24,404 bases of DNA from Saprospirales bacterium (GTDB lineage: Bacteria; Bacteroidota; Bacteroidia; Chitinophagales; Saprospiraceae): positions 1 through 24,404 of the forward strand of contig PWJP01000069.1 of the NCBI GenBank assembly GCA_003559985.1, written 5' to 3'. Made by a program: the position numbers and the translations under genes. The notes below the pieces were generated by a model. That model made no database searches and had not been told where the DNA came from. It was given only the letters and a program-made list of their open reading frames with translations. This document shows positions 1-8,213 of this stretch, one piece after another (within the stretch, counting starts at the first letter, position 1; each line of letters starts with the position of its first letter).

Positions 1-706
1 AACCGAGATTGGTAATTGCGAGTCCCAAAGAAAGGTCTGAAGTGGGACTCAGTACAGTGTTGTACGTCATGGAAATATCCACTGCGGCGGCAGTAGCGGC
101 ATTGATCTCCACACTTTCGACTGTTTGGCCGGCCGCGAGGTTGGAGTAAATAAACCTACCGGTCACACCTGCTGAAAAGTTTTCACCCAGTTTTCTGGAG
201 TAGCTGAGGCTTATATCAAATTCATTGGGTCGTCCATTACCGAGTGGTTCACCACTTTGATCGGTAAATTGAATGTCTCCGAGGGAAAAATACCGAAGTG
301 AAAAACCCAGGGCCTGCATATCATCTAACTTATAATAGCCACCGAGATGGGCAAGATAAACATCTCTTACCAGTCCGCGCAACCATGGAGTGTAAGTGGC
401 AGAAAGTGCGAAATCATCCTCAGCGAAGACCAGTTTAGAAGCATTGTAGTGGATGCTGTTGGCATCGGGAGAAACACCGATTCCAGCATCTCCCATGGCA
501 CCACTTCGTGCATCCGGGGCAATTCTCAAATACGGAACTGCTGACACGACAGGTCTGGGGCAATCGCCTATCCACCTGTTTTCAAAAGGATCAAACCTGC
601 ACGGTTCGTTGGCCTGCACATCCTGCACGCCCAAAAAGAATGCCATCCCAATCAATGGCAGGAAAAACACATTGGTACTTTTCAACATTTGATTCATTAA
701 TTTCAT
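1..706 (-). CDS. porV: Type IX secretion outer-membrane protein PorV (3' end beyond window)
   Basis: PorV is an outer-membrane beta-barrel of the FadL-like type that shuttles T9SS cargo and works with the sortase PorU in the attachment complex. I translated the reverse strand from the ATG at 704-706 and found 235 open codons running off the left edge. The N-terminus is a signal peptide ending near VQA. It is followed by the family hallmark LRIAPDARSGAMGDAG, then PDANSIHYN, YTPWLRGLVRD and LSLGLAITNLG, all in the usual PorV order. In-frame ATGs at 697 and 688 are alternative starts that keep a signal peptide; the first is chosen only because it is longest. It lies 264 bases downstream of porU on the same strand, matching the porU-porV pairing known in other Bacteroidota. 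Identification is from motifs recalled for the family; the missing C-terminal strands cannot be checked. Confidence 0.9.
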   Translation of the reverse strand, partial: MKLMNQMLKSTNVFFLPLIGMAFFLGVQDVQANEPCRFDPFENRWIGDCPRPVVSAVPYLRIAPDARSGAMGDAGIGVSPDANSIHYNASKLVFAEDDFALSATYTPWLRGLVRDVYLAHLGGYYKLDDMQALGFSLRYFSLGDIQFTDQSGEPLGNGRPNEFDISLSYSRKLGENFSAGVTGRFIYSNLAAGQTVESVEINAATAAAVDISMTYNTVLSPTSDLSLGLAITNLG

Positions 707-970
707 TAGATTATTTTTTTCATCAGTCACATGAGTGGAGGTTGAAATAATAAAGCACACTTCTTTCATGTCAGTGATAATAAGACCGTTGGTTTAGGTA
801 TTGACCGGCACTATTTTTTTGTCAGTTTTTGATAGTTTTACCCTGCGATTAGAGTTTTGAAAACCACCAATTGAAGATTCCCTTATAAGGTTTGCTTCCA
901 AATCTCTCAGAATCAAGGATTCTCTGTTCCGCAAAATTACAATTTTTTCGTCAAATGAACGGCTTAAATC

Positions 971-3900
971 CTATCTCATTATTACAAGTCTTTCAAACTC
1001 GCTTTTGACTGTTTTATTATCTGCGTCCGGGTGATCTGTACGGACTTGCACATTGTAAAAATACAGGCCATTGGGAAGTGGCGATCCCGAGTGGGTCGTT
1101 CCATCCCATTTCAGGCCTGTAACCCTGTATCCGTCGTAAAAAGCCGAACTCTCCATTTCTCCAACCAATTTGCCATCAACCGATAAAATAGTTACTCTGA
1201 TATCCATTTTACCCGGTGGCAGATTGTGCTCAAACTGAATCTCTGTATGGTCACTCATGGGATTGGGGAAGTTGAACAAATGCTGTATCACCCTGTCCCG
1301 GTCACTGGCCACTACAAACTCAAGACTGGCCTCACCCCTGTTATTCAAAATATCCCAGGCAATAATATTAATCTCATAACTTCCGTCTTCGAGGTTTCTG
1401 AATGGATACCTCACTTCTCCTCTGGTAAAATCATCCATTTCTGCCTGGTAGTAGTCATTGAGGGTTATTTTTTCTGATGATTCACCATAGAGGTATGCAG
1501 TCAATTCTCTACCGATACTGTTTCCGGTCACATTGATGCCCACTTCACTTTCCAGTTTTGCCAGCAGGATGGGGTTGGCATCAGTTATTCCCCCTGAGAC
1601 AAAGTTTTCATTATTCATATACAGCCTTACCTTTGGACCTTCCACATTCTCAGGAAGTGAATCCACAGATCCTCCAACAATCAGGTCTTCATAGGCACCG
1701 GCGGCTGTCCGCATATCGTCTGTGTAAGCAAAATAACTGGCTTTCCCGTAGCCCGGCTCGTAATTGATATCCAATGGAACTTTGAACTCAATTGTAAAAT
1801 GACCGGCCTCCACGCTGGCACTTCCTTTGAAGAGGATTTTATTCTGCACTTCAAATTCACTTTTGTGGCTGCCGGAGCCCTGTCCGAGGGTGGATTCGAC
1901 CACCGGTTTGTCAAAAAGCGTAAATTCCATCACTCCATTGAAATCACCAAGGAGTTCATCCTGATGGTCTCTTATCTCTCCAGCAATCACCACATGCTGC
2001 ATGGCCTTGAGTGTGTCCGGTGCTTCCTGGTCTATATCTACTCCGTTAACAGAGGTCGTAACCACTCTGTATTCGGGTATGTTGAGTTTTTGCGATGGGT
2101 CTCCCAAAAGGGTGAACTTCCTTGAGTTCACATTGACGGTATCAGCGCTGTTGGCATTTTTTGCCTGCCGCATCACTTCTCCTATGGAAGGTCTGTCCTG
2201 CTGATCATTGACAAAAAGCCTTGTAATCACCTCTCTGTTAAGTTGCTTGTTACGAAAAGCATATACCAATCTGGTGGTAGTCAACAAGCTAAACACACCG
2301 CCGTTGGGATTTAGCAAGGTGTGCTCACCCGCAGAAGTGATGGCCGGATCGTCGTAATTGGCAAATGAGCAAGTCGCGGTAATCATCAGGGAAAGCTGAT
2401 CTGAATTACTCCAGGACAAAATATCCGGCACCTGTAAAACTCGTTCTTGCGTCCAACCTGCAGGACCACCATGTCCGAGGTAATTGATGACCAGGGGGCC
2501 ACGGTTCATCATTCGGTTCAATGCCTTATTCGCGTCGGGAAACCTGTTGCCACCGGGTGTGGAAACGCGCTCAAAAGCATCTAAAAATATTTTTTCAATG
2601 TTGTATTCCGGGTGGTTTTCTTTTGTGCGCCTTACCAGACTTCTGGTCTGATTTAAATGGAGATTGTTGTCTCCGTTGTCAGCTACAAAGCCAAGGTTAA
2701 GCCTCCAATCTCCAAGGGATTCTGGGTTGGTATCGTAAGAGATAATCTTATTGACCACATCTTGTGCCTCTTGCTCCGTACGCACAGGCAAGCGACCCAC
2801 TGCTATATCTACACCACCCACTAAATTGGCTCCTTCGTTTGGGTCCAGCAATCCGAAGTAATCATCGGATGGGAATGCCGAAATTGCATGCAGGGATTGA
2901 GGTGTCTGATAAACCGGGATAAAATTTTGATTGGGCAGACCATCCATGAGTCCCCGGTAATCATAGCTCCCATCTCCGAACAAAAGCAAATACCTGAAAT
3001 CGTCTGTCCGGGTATAAAACATTCTCGCAAAATCGCGTATGGCTGTGGGGTCCGGTGATCCACCACCAAATTCGTTGTAAACCTGCTGCGCAGGAACTGC
3101 CACTACTTCCAGGCCGCTGAAATTGCGTCTGTGCTCAGCCAGCTCTTTGGCAGCGCTTTCAAAATCCTCGTGGTAAACAATCACCAATTCAGCAGTTTCA
3201 ATGCCGTGAAGGTTTTGATTGGGTACTTCTTCAATAAATTTTGGACGAGGGAAGTCATAGGAGGGATGAAAGGCCGCAAATTGCTTTAATTCATCTGAGA
3301 AAAAGGAAAAGCGTACACTTTGCCCATTTGATTCAACAGGCATTTCCGTAACAAAATGAGGGTCAGTAACATCCCAGATATGAATATCACTGCTCTGTGG
3401 ATTTCTCATTTCAAAAGAGGAAATATTATAATCCAGACTTCTGCTATCCCGGAAAAAAAGCGGCTCTCCATGATAAGCCAACTCTTTTTTACCTCTTATC
3501 TGAATAAAATCCATCCAGGACTCGGAAACAGAACCCGTGGAGGGAATTTCAAAGTGAACTGATAGCGGATTAGAACCCACCGTTTTAATAGCTTCAAAAC
3601 TTCCCAGAATCGCAAATCTTCCAATTACACTGGTAATCGTTACACTACAATTGCTACCACTGCAAACCGTGGTGGTAAAACTCTCTCCTCCTATGTTTAG
3701 GCGAGCAGTGGAAGTTTGATTAGATCGGATGGCAAATTCCGTGTAAACTTTAAAATCCGTACCCGGGACAAAGCCCTCGAGGTCAAATTCCGAACTGTAG
3801 TCTTTTTGTCTGATGTTGCTCAGGTTGTCTCCAAACCAACGCTGACCACTGCCGTAAAAGCCAGGATTGGCACCCATCACATTTACCCTGTCACGCTCGT

Positions 3901-4954
3901 ACCGCTGAAGAAAATCATACGTATCAAAAGTCTGTTCCGAACCTGATAGAGATCCCGCCTGAGGAATATCCAAACGCTCCTTTTCTCCAATGGAGATAAA
4001 GTAATAATTCAGGTCGTCGTAGATGTTTTTGGGCTTATCAAATGTGTCCTGATGGCCCAGGTATGTCCAATTCTGGGGACCCTCTGCAAAAAAGAGCAAA
4101 TAATCCCCCTGACTCATATGTGTACCACTCCCCACAAACCGGGTGGGCAATTCCTCTACGTCATCGACCCGCTCAGCACCGGCCAACTGCGGCAACATGC
4201 CACCTCGATTGCCCAATACGCGAATTTTGTCCACGGGAATTTCTGAGGCCTGCAATCCGAGTTCATCACTCAGGAAGGCGGCATCTATTTTGTACAACCC
4301 CGCAGAAGGAACTGCTATTTTATAAATGTCCCCCTCAGCGAGTTCTGATTGATTCTTGAAACCACTTCTCCCGGTGGATGCAAAGGCTCCATCGTCACCT
4401 GGTGAAAATGAAGCGGACACAGTAAAAGACTCCAACAACAGAACACCTCCGGCAGAATTGGAGACAAATGGCTTGAAAAACACCCTCGCGTAATAATTAC
4501 CGCGTTCACTTTCAATAACATAGGATGGTTGCACACTAGTCGGCAGTCCCTTGACAACTTCAGGGGATACACTAAATTCAGATTCGGAAGAACTCAAGAT
4601 GCGCAAGTCAATTTCAAGCTCACCAGGACCGGGTACTTCAAATCGAGTGGCAAACATTGGGTAGGGCAACTCATTGGATGAAAACAGAGCGTCTTTATAA
4701 TATGGCATCAATACCGGCTCATCCATATTTTTAAGCTCGGGGATGGGGTGGTCGTACCACTCTAAATCAACTTGCTCATTCAAAACCACCTGAGCTGCAG
4801 CAGTGGAGATGGAAATAAACATTGCAAAGACGAATAGCACCATACTATATCTGCAAACTGTACAAACCTCAGTCAAATCACTCAACACAAGTCCTCTGGT
4901 GGCTTTCCTTTGAGAAAACAGTTTAAAATCAGGGTGGTACTTAGTTATTTTCAT
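971..4954 (-). CDS. porU: Type IX secretion sortase PorU (gingipain-like C25 peptidase)
   Basis: PorU is the cell-surface sortase of T9SS: it removes the C-terminal signal of cargo and attaches the protein to anionic LPS. The product has 1327 residues. A hydrophobic signal segment (about residues 38-54, ending AAAQ) is preceded by an unusually long n-region, so the ATG at 4843 (M38) is an alternative start, although that would leave no positive charge before the hydrophobic core. The C25 peptidase domain spans roughly residues 600-950. His828 (in LGHGG) and Cys862 (in TATCSFANYDD) fit the gingipain His-Cys catalytic pair. The last 100 residues contain FNFPNP, a GLKWDGT strand and LPNGLYFY, as in the FlgD-like/T9SS C-terminal domain. 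It is somewhat longer than P. gingivalis PorU (about 1150 residues from memory). It is divergent from the porP/sprF gene and upstream of porV. Confidence 0.92.
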   Translation of the reverse strand: MKITKYHPDFKLFSQRKATRGLVLSDLTEVCTVCRYSMVLFVFAMFISISTAAAQVVLNEQVDLEWYDHPIPELKNMDEPVLMPYYKDALFSSNELPYPMFATRFEVPGPGELEIDLRILSSSESEFSVSPEVVKGLPTSVQPSYVIESERGNYYARVFFKPFVSNSAGGVLLLESFTVSASFSPGDDGAFASTGRSGFKNQSELAEGDIYKIAVPSAGLYKIDAAFLSDELGLQASEIPVDKIRVLGNRGGMLPQLAGAERVDDVEELPTRFVGSGTHMSQGDYLLFFAEGPQNWTYLGHQDTFDKPKNIYDDLNYYFISIGEKERLDIPQAGSLSGSEQTFDTYDFLQRYERDRVNVMGANPGFYGSGQRWFGDNLSNIRQKDYSSEFDLEGFVPGTDFKVYTEFAIRSNQTSTARLNIGGESFTTTVCSGSNCSVTITSVIGRFAILGSFEAIKTVGSNPLSVHFEIPSTGSVSESWMDFIQIRGKKELAYHGEPLFFRDSRSLDYNISSFEMRNPQSSDIHIWDVTDPHFVTEMPVESNGQSVRFSFFSDELKQFAAFHPSYDFPRPKFIEEVPNQNLHGIETAELVIVYHEDFESAAKELAEHRRNFSGLEVVAVPAQQVYNEFGGGSPDPTAIRDFARMFYTRTDDFRYLLLFGDGSYDYRGLMDGLPNQNFIPVYQTPQSLHAISAFPSDDYFGLLDPNEGANLVGGVDIAVGRLPVRTEQEAQDVVNKIISYDTNPESLGDWRLNLGFVADNGDNNLHLNQTRSLVRRTKENHPEYNIEKIFLDAFERVSTPGGNRFPDANKALNRMMNRGPLVINYLGHGGPAGWTQERVLQVPDILSWSNSDQLSLMITATCSFANYDDPAITSAGEHTLLNPNGGVFSLLTTTRLVYAFRNKQLNREVITRLFVNDQQDRPSIGEVMRQAKNANSADTVNVNSRKFTLLGDPSQKLNIPEYRVVTTSVNGVDIDQEAPDTLKAMQHVVIAGEIRDHQDELLGDFNGVMEFTLFDKPVVESTLGQGSGSHKSEFEVQNKILFKGSASVEAGHFTIEFKVPLDINYEPGYGKASYFAYTDDMRTAAGAYEDLIVGGSVDSLPENVEGPKVRLYMNNENFVSGGITDANPILLAKLESEVGINVTGNSIGRELTAYLYGESSEKITLNDYYQAEMDDFTRGEVRYPFRNLEDGSYEINIIAWDILNNRGEASLEFVVASDRDRVIQHLFNFPNPMSDHTEIQFEHNLPPGKMDIRVTILSVDGKLVGEMESSAFYDGYRVTGLKWDGTTHSGSPLPNGLYFYNVQVRTDHPDADNKTVKSEFERLVIMR

Positions 4955-5261
4955 TGAAGCGTCTTATTGGTTTTATATAAGCTGACCATTTTATAAGGGA
5001 TTGATAAACGAGTCAAAATTTAAGACGATAGCCATCGCAAATAATTTCAGACCAATGGGTGTAATTTTTACAAAAACCAACTCTCTAAAAATCACAGCCC
5101 TTGTCAATCCCGCTAAAAAAACCTAATGATGGGGCATTTAGTATGAAGTTAACATTAAAAAAAGAATATTGACTTCCAGGAAATTGAGGGTTAAACGGAA
5201 ACCGTTGTGCAACAGAAAAAGGCGTATCTTTGTTTGGTAAGGACTTAAAAGGCGGAGGAAC
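4955..5261. other. Divergent intergenic region, porU / porP-sprF
   Basis: These 307 bases separate the leftward porU from the rightward PorP/SprF gene. They are AT-rich and contain no open frame worth calling. The right end holds a clear promoter for the PorP/SprF gene. For porU I find no perfect TAnnTTTG on the reverse strand; the nearest (reverse of CAAAATTT, near 5015) has one mismatch. No tRNA-like fold or long repeat was seen. Confidence 0.6.
5205..5232 (+). promoter_or_regulatory. Bacteroidota promoter of the porP/sprF-like gene
   Basis: The -33 element TTG (5205-5207) is followed after 17 bases by TATCTTTG (5225-5232), an exact match to the Bacteroidota -7 consensus TAnnTTTG. Transcription would begin near 5239, leaving a leader of about 23 bases that includes a purine-rich GGCGGAGGA just before the ATG, an unusually good Shine-Dalgarno for this phylum. 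A perfect inverted repeat AACGG-AAA-CCGTT (5194-5206) overlaps the -33 element. Confidence 0.65.
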
Positions 5262-6272
5262 ATGGTTTCATATTTCCGGGCAATAATTTTGGGGGCACTT
5301 ATTTTCTCTGTACTACCGATGAGTAGTTACAGCCAGGACCCCATATACAGCCAGTATTATTTCACGCCCATGCAAATTAACCCCGCCTTTTCAGGAACGA
5401 CCAATTCCCCTTTGATAGGGGCTTCGTTCAGATTGCAATGGCCCGGGTTTTCATCCGCTTACAGGACTTACTCTCTTGCATACAGTCAGTATTTTGAGCG
5501 GATCAACTCAGGATTTGGGGGACTCATATTAAGTGACAATGCAGGGGATGGCATCATTACCAATACCAGGGTATCCGGATATTACTCCTACCGATTGAGA
5601 CTGAGTTCAGACACCTATTTTCAATCTGGAATTGAAGTTACAGGTATTCAGAGCCATTTGGACTGGGACAAGCTCGTTTTTGGCGACCAATTGGACCCCG
5701 TACACGGGCGTGTAAATCCCGGTGGACAGCCAATACCCACAGATGAGAGAAGACCGGATAATTTGACCAATCGCTACTTCGACCTGGGATTTGGTTTGCT
5801 GTTTTCCTCACCGGATTTTTACGTCGGCATAGGATTGAGGCACCTCAATTCACCCAATGTGGGTTTTTTAGATGAGCCTGGTGCAGACAACCCCAGATTG
5901 TCTGTGCTCTACACCCTTATGGCCGGCACGGAAATAGCACTTGACCACAATGAGAACAACTACTTTGCGCCCAATCTTTTGTTTGCAAGACAGGGCGGAG
6001 CAAACCAGATCAATGCCGGATTTAACCTCCGTTTTTCAGGCATTCACACAGGACTCTATTACAGACACAGTGGTAGAAACCCTGATGCAGTGCAGATCCA
6101 TCTGGGATTTGAAGAACAAATTTACCGAATTGGGTACGCCTACGACCTCACTATTTCCCAACTTGCAGGAGTGGGACGGGGAAGCCACGAAATAAGTATT
6201 TTAATTAACCTGGACAATCAACCCGGCAGACAGCGCGTTGATTACTCCGACTGTTTGGACATATTCAGGTAA
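5262..6272 (+). CDS. PorP/SprF family type IX secretion outer-membrane protein
   Basis: PorP/SprF proteins are outer-membrane beta-barrels; PorP binds the periplasmic T9SS ring/motor and the peptidoglycan-binding PorE, while SprF homologues act on specific cargo such as the gliding adhesin SprB. The 336-residue product begins with a signal peptide ending near SYSQ. The family hallmark DPIYSQYYFTPMQINPAFSG follows immediately, then repeated amphipathic strands such as GFGGLILSDNAGDG and YFDLGFGLLF. The C-terminus is a short Cys-containing tail (DCLDIFR). Length fits the family. It has its own promoter and sits between porU and gldJ. Whether it is the structural PorP or a cargo-specific SprF cannot be decided, because no large adhesin gene is in view. 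No terminator is visible before gldJ, so read-through is possible. Confidence 0.88.
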   Translation: MVSYFRAIILGALIFSVLPMSSYSQDPIYSQYYFTPMQINPAFSGTTNSPLIGASFRLQWPGFSSAYRTYSLAYSQYFERINSGFGGLILSDNAGDGIITNTRVSGYYSYRLRLSSDTYFQSGIEVTGIQSHLDWDKLVFGDQLDPVHGRVNPGGQPIPTDERRPDNLTNRYFDLGFGLLFSSPDFYVGIGLRHLNSPNVGFLDEPGADNPRLSVLYTLMAGTEIALDHNENNYFAPNLLFARQGGANQINAGFNLRFSGIHTGLYYRHSGRNPDAVQIHLGFEEQIYRIGYAYDLTISQLAGVGRGSHEISILINLDNQPGRQRVDYSDCLDIFR

Positions 6273-6563
6273 GTTACAGAAAAGCACCTGATAAATGATT
6301 TTGGCGCGATCAGCTTTAACCAAACTTGCCAGATCAGGAATGAACGGTTGAAATGTTAGGTTTTGGCAAAAAAAACTTGAGAAGGTTTTCAACACCTTGA
6401 TCCGATTCCTGCATAATAAGCTGATTGACAAACAAAAGTATAGATAAAATCTTCAAATAAAGTTTTTAAGTAATACAACCTTCAAAAGTTAAGGTTATTA
6501 AAAATTTTTGTGGCATCCAAAATAGGTTCGTATATTTGTACCCACGTGAAAAACTAATGTCTC
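6273..6563. other. Intergenic region between porP/sprF-like gene and gldJ
   Basis: These 291 bases are AT-rich with no credible gene on either strand and no convincing terminator after the PorP/SprF gene. The only strong signal is the gldJ promoter at the right end. Confidence 0.5.
6508..6538 (+). promoter_or_regulatory. Bacteroidota promoter of gldJ
   Basis: TTG (6508-6510), a 20-base spacer, then TATATTTG (6531-6538) match the Bacteroidota -33/-7 pattern with spacing in the normal range. The -7 box ends 25 bases before the gldJ ATG, so gldJ can be transcribed independently of the upstream PorP/SprF gene. Confidence 0.65.
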
Positions 6564-8051
6564 ATGATTAAGAATTTCAATATCGTAATTATGTTTCTCT
6601 TCGCAGGACTGGTGCTCATCAGTTGCCGTCAGCAGGAGAGGTCTCCAACCACAGGCTGGGCCTACAATGACCAGGAATGGGGTGGATTTGAGAAACTCGA
6701 TTACGAGGGCCAGGTAACAGGTCCAAATCTGGTACTTATCCCAGGTGGTACTTTCACCATGGGTCTCACCGATGAAGATGTGATGTTTCAATGGAACAAC
6801 ACCCCGCGTAGGGTGACTGTATCTTCCTTTTACATGGATGAAACTGAAATAGCCAATATTGACTACAGAGAGTATGTATATTGGTTAAACAGGGTTTATG
6901 AATCCTACCCGGAAGTTTACAGGGATGCGCTGCCGGATACCCTCGTATGGAGAGAGGAATTGGCTTACAACGAGCCATTTGTGGAAACTTACTTTCGTTT
7001 TCCCGCCTATGATGAGTATCCTGTCGTCGGTGTCTCCTGGGAACAAGCTACCCGCTACGCCGAATGGCGAACGGACAGGGTGAATGAATACTTGTTGATT
7101 GAAAGAGGCATTCTGAATCCCAATCCGGACCAAAGAGATGAGGACAACTTCAACACAGAATCATATCTAGCCGGAATGTACGAAGGGAGTGTTAGAGAAA
7201 ATCTGCCTGACCTCAGAACCGGCGGTGAGCGTAGAGTTCGCTTTGAAGATGGAATCCTCCTCCCAAGCTACAGACTCCCAACAGAAGCTGAATGGGAGTA
7301 TGCAGCTATGGCACTTCACGGCCTTCAAGGTGACAGAGGTGATGAGTTGCTTACTGACAGAAGAATATTCCCCTGGGATGGTACCAATATGAGGTATCAG
7401 CGACGAGATCGCCATCAGGGTAAAATGTTAGCAAATTTCAAGCATCGCGGTGGTGATTACATGGGTGTATCCGTTGCCCTCAATGACAATGCAGCCATTC
7501 CCGCTCCGGTAAAATCATTTTTGCCAAACGATTTTGGCCTCTACAATATGGCCGGAAATGTGAGTGAGTGGGTTAAGGATGTCTATAGACCACTGACAAC
7601 CGAAACGCTCAGAGATGTTGATCAAAATGATTTGAATCCTTTCCGTGGAAATATTTTTACCGAAGTTGTAAAAGATGAAGATGGTCGCCCCGTTGGACGC
7701 GACAGCCTCGGCAGACTGGAGAGAAGAGTTGTTACCGAAAGGCACCTCGAAGAGCGCCCAAACTACAATGTGGCTGATGCCAGAGATTATGGTGACGGTG
7801 ATTCTGAATTCGTACATTATGCATATGGTGAACATACACTCATCAATAACGATTCAAGAGTTATCAAAGGTGGATCGTGGGCCGACAGAGCTTACTGGAT
7901 GTCACCCAGTCAGAGAAGATTTATGGACCAGGGAGCTTCATCCAGGACGGTCGGATTCCGACTCGCAATGACAAGGACAGGAGGGCCTGAAGGAAATGAC
8001 GACGATGCCGGTAAATTCTTCGGCGGCTCCTCAGAGCGGAGATTCAGATAA
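6564..8051 (+). CDS. gldJ: Gliding motility / T9SS lipoprotein GldJ
   Basis: GldJ is an outer-membrane lipoprotein required for gliding and, through stabilisation of the related GldK, for T9SS function. The product has 495 residues, somewhat shorter than the roughly 560 of Flavobacterium johnsoniae. A lipoprotein signal ends in LISC with Cys21 as the lipidation site. The rest is one formylglycine-generating-enzyme/sulfatase-modifying-factor fold: LVLIPGGTFTMG (about 55-66), VVGVSWEQATRYAEW, LPTEAEWEYAA, MAGNVSEWVKDVYRP (about 328-342), VIKGGSWADR (about 433) and TVGFRLAM near the end. An insertion between the last two blocks (about 345-420), rich in charged residues, resembles GldJ. The domain is structural in this family rather than known to be catalytic. 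The paralogue GldK has the same fold; the call rests on murF following and porU nearby, a synteny recalled from Flavobacterium. Confidence 0.88.
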   Translation: MIKNFNIVIMFLFAGLVLISCRQQERSPTTGWAYNDQEWGGFEKLDYEGQVTGPNLVLIPGGTFTMGLTDEDVMFQWNNTPRRVTVSSFYMDETEIANIDYREYVYWLNRVYESYPEVYRDALPDTLVWREELAYNEPFVETYFRFPAYDEYPVVGVSWEQATRYAEWRTDRVNEYLLIERGILNPNPDQRDEDNFNTESYLAGMYEGSVRENLPDLRTGGERRVRFEDGILLPSYRLPTEAEWEYAAMALHGLQGDRGDELLTDRRIFPWDGTNMRYQRRDRHQGKMLANFKHRGGDYMGVSVALNDNAAIPAPVKSFLPNDFGLYNMAGNVSEWVKDVYRPLTTETLRDVDQNDLNPFRGNIFTEVVKDEDGRPVGRDSLGRLERRVVTERHLEERPNYNVADARDYGDGDSEFVHYAYGEHTLINNDSRVIKGGSWADRAYWMSPSQRRFMDQGASSRTVGFRLAMTRTGGPEGNDDDAGKFFGGSSERRFR

Positions 8052-8080
8052 CGGGTTTACCGATATTATAAAATATTCAT

Positions 8081-8118
8081 TCCCCGGCTTCATATCTTTG
8101 AGGTCGGGGATTTTTTTT
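8081..8118 (+). terminator. Intrinsic terminator after gldJ
   Basis: A 12-base-pair stem (8081-8092 with 8099-8110, including two G-T wobbles) with a six-base loop is followed directly by eight T residues (8111-8118). It lies 29 bases after the gldJ stop and separates gldJ from murF. The loop and right arm contain TATCTTTG (8093-8100), identical to a -7 promoter box. Confidence 0.85.
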
Positions 8119-8213
8119 GAGACCCAATCCGTTTATTTTAAAGTTGATGAATCCATTTAAGCCGAAATATCGCAAAAGGTTTTCTGCTTAGGTTTTTCAA
8201 GAATAATACGCAA

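Noticed and set aside
347..750. Three short forward frames at the left end
   Set aside because: They lie opposite porV and its leader; the reverse-strand PorV translation is unmistakable.
909..923. AGAATC-AAG-GATTCT inverted repeat downstream of porU
   Set aside because: The stem is only 6 bp, AT-rich and lacks a T-run on either strand, so it was not called a terminator.
932..939. Reverse-strand TAATTTTG box between porU and porV
   Set aside because: It matches TAnnTTTG but has no -33 TTG at 17-23 bases and lies 226 bases from the porV start; too weak to call a promoter.
1799..2125. 108-codon forward frame inside porU
   Set aside because: It is a shadow of the porU frame with no promoter, no recognisable domain and atypical composition.
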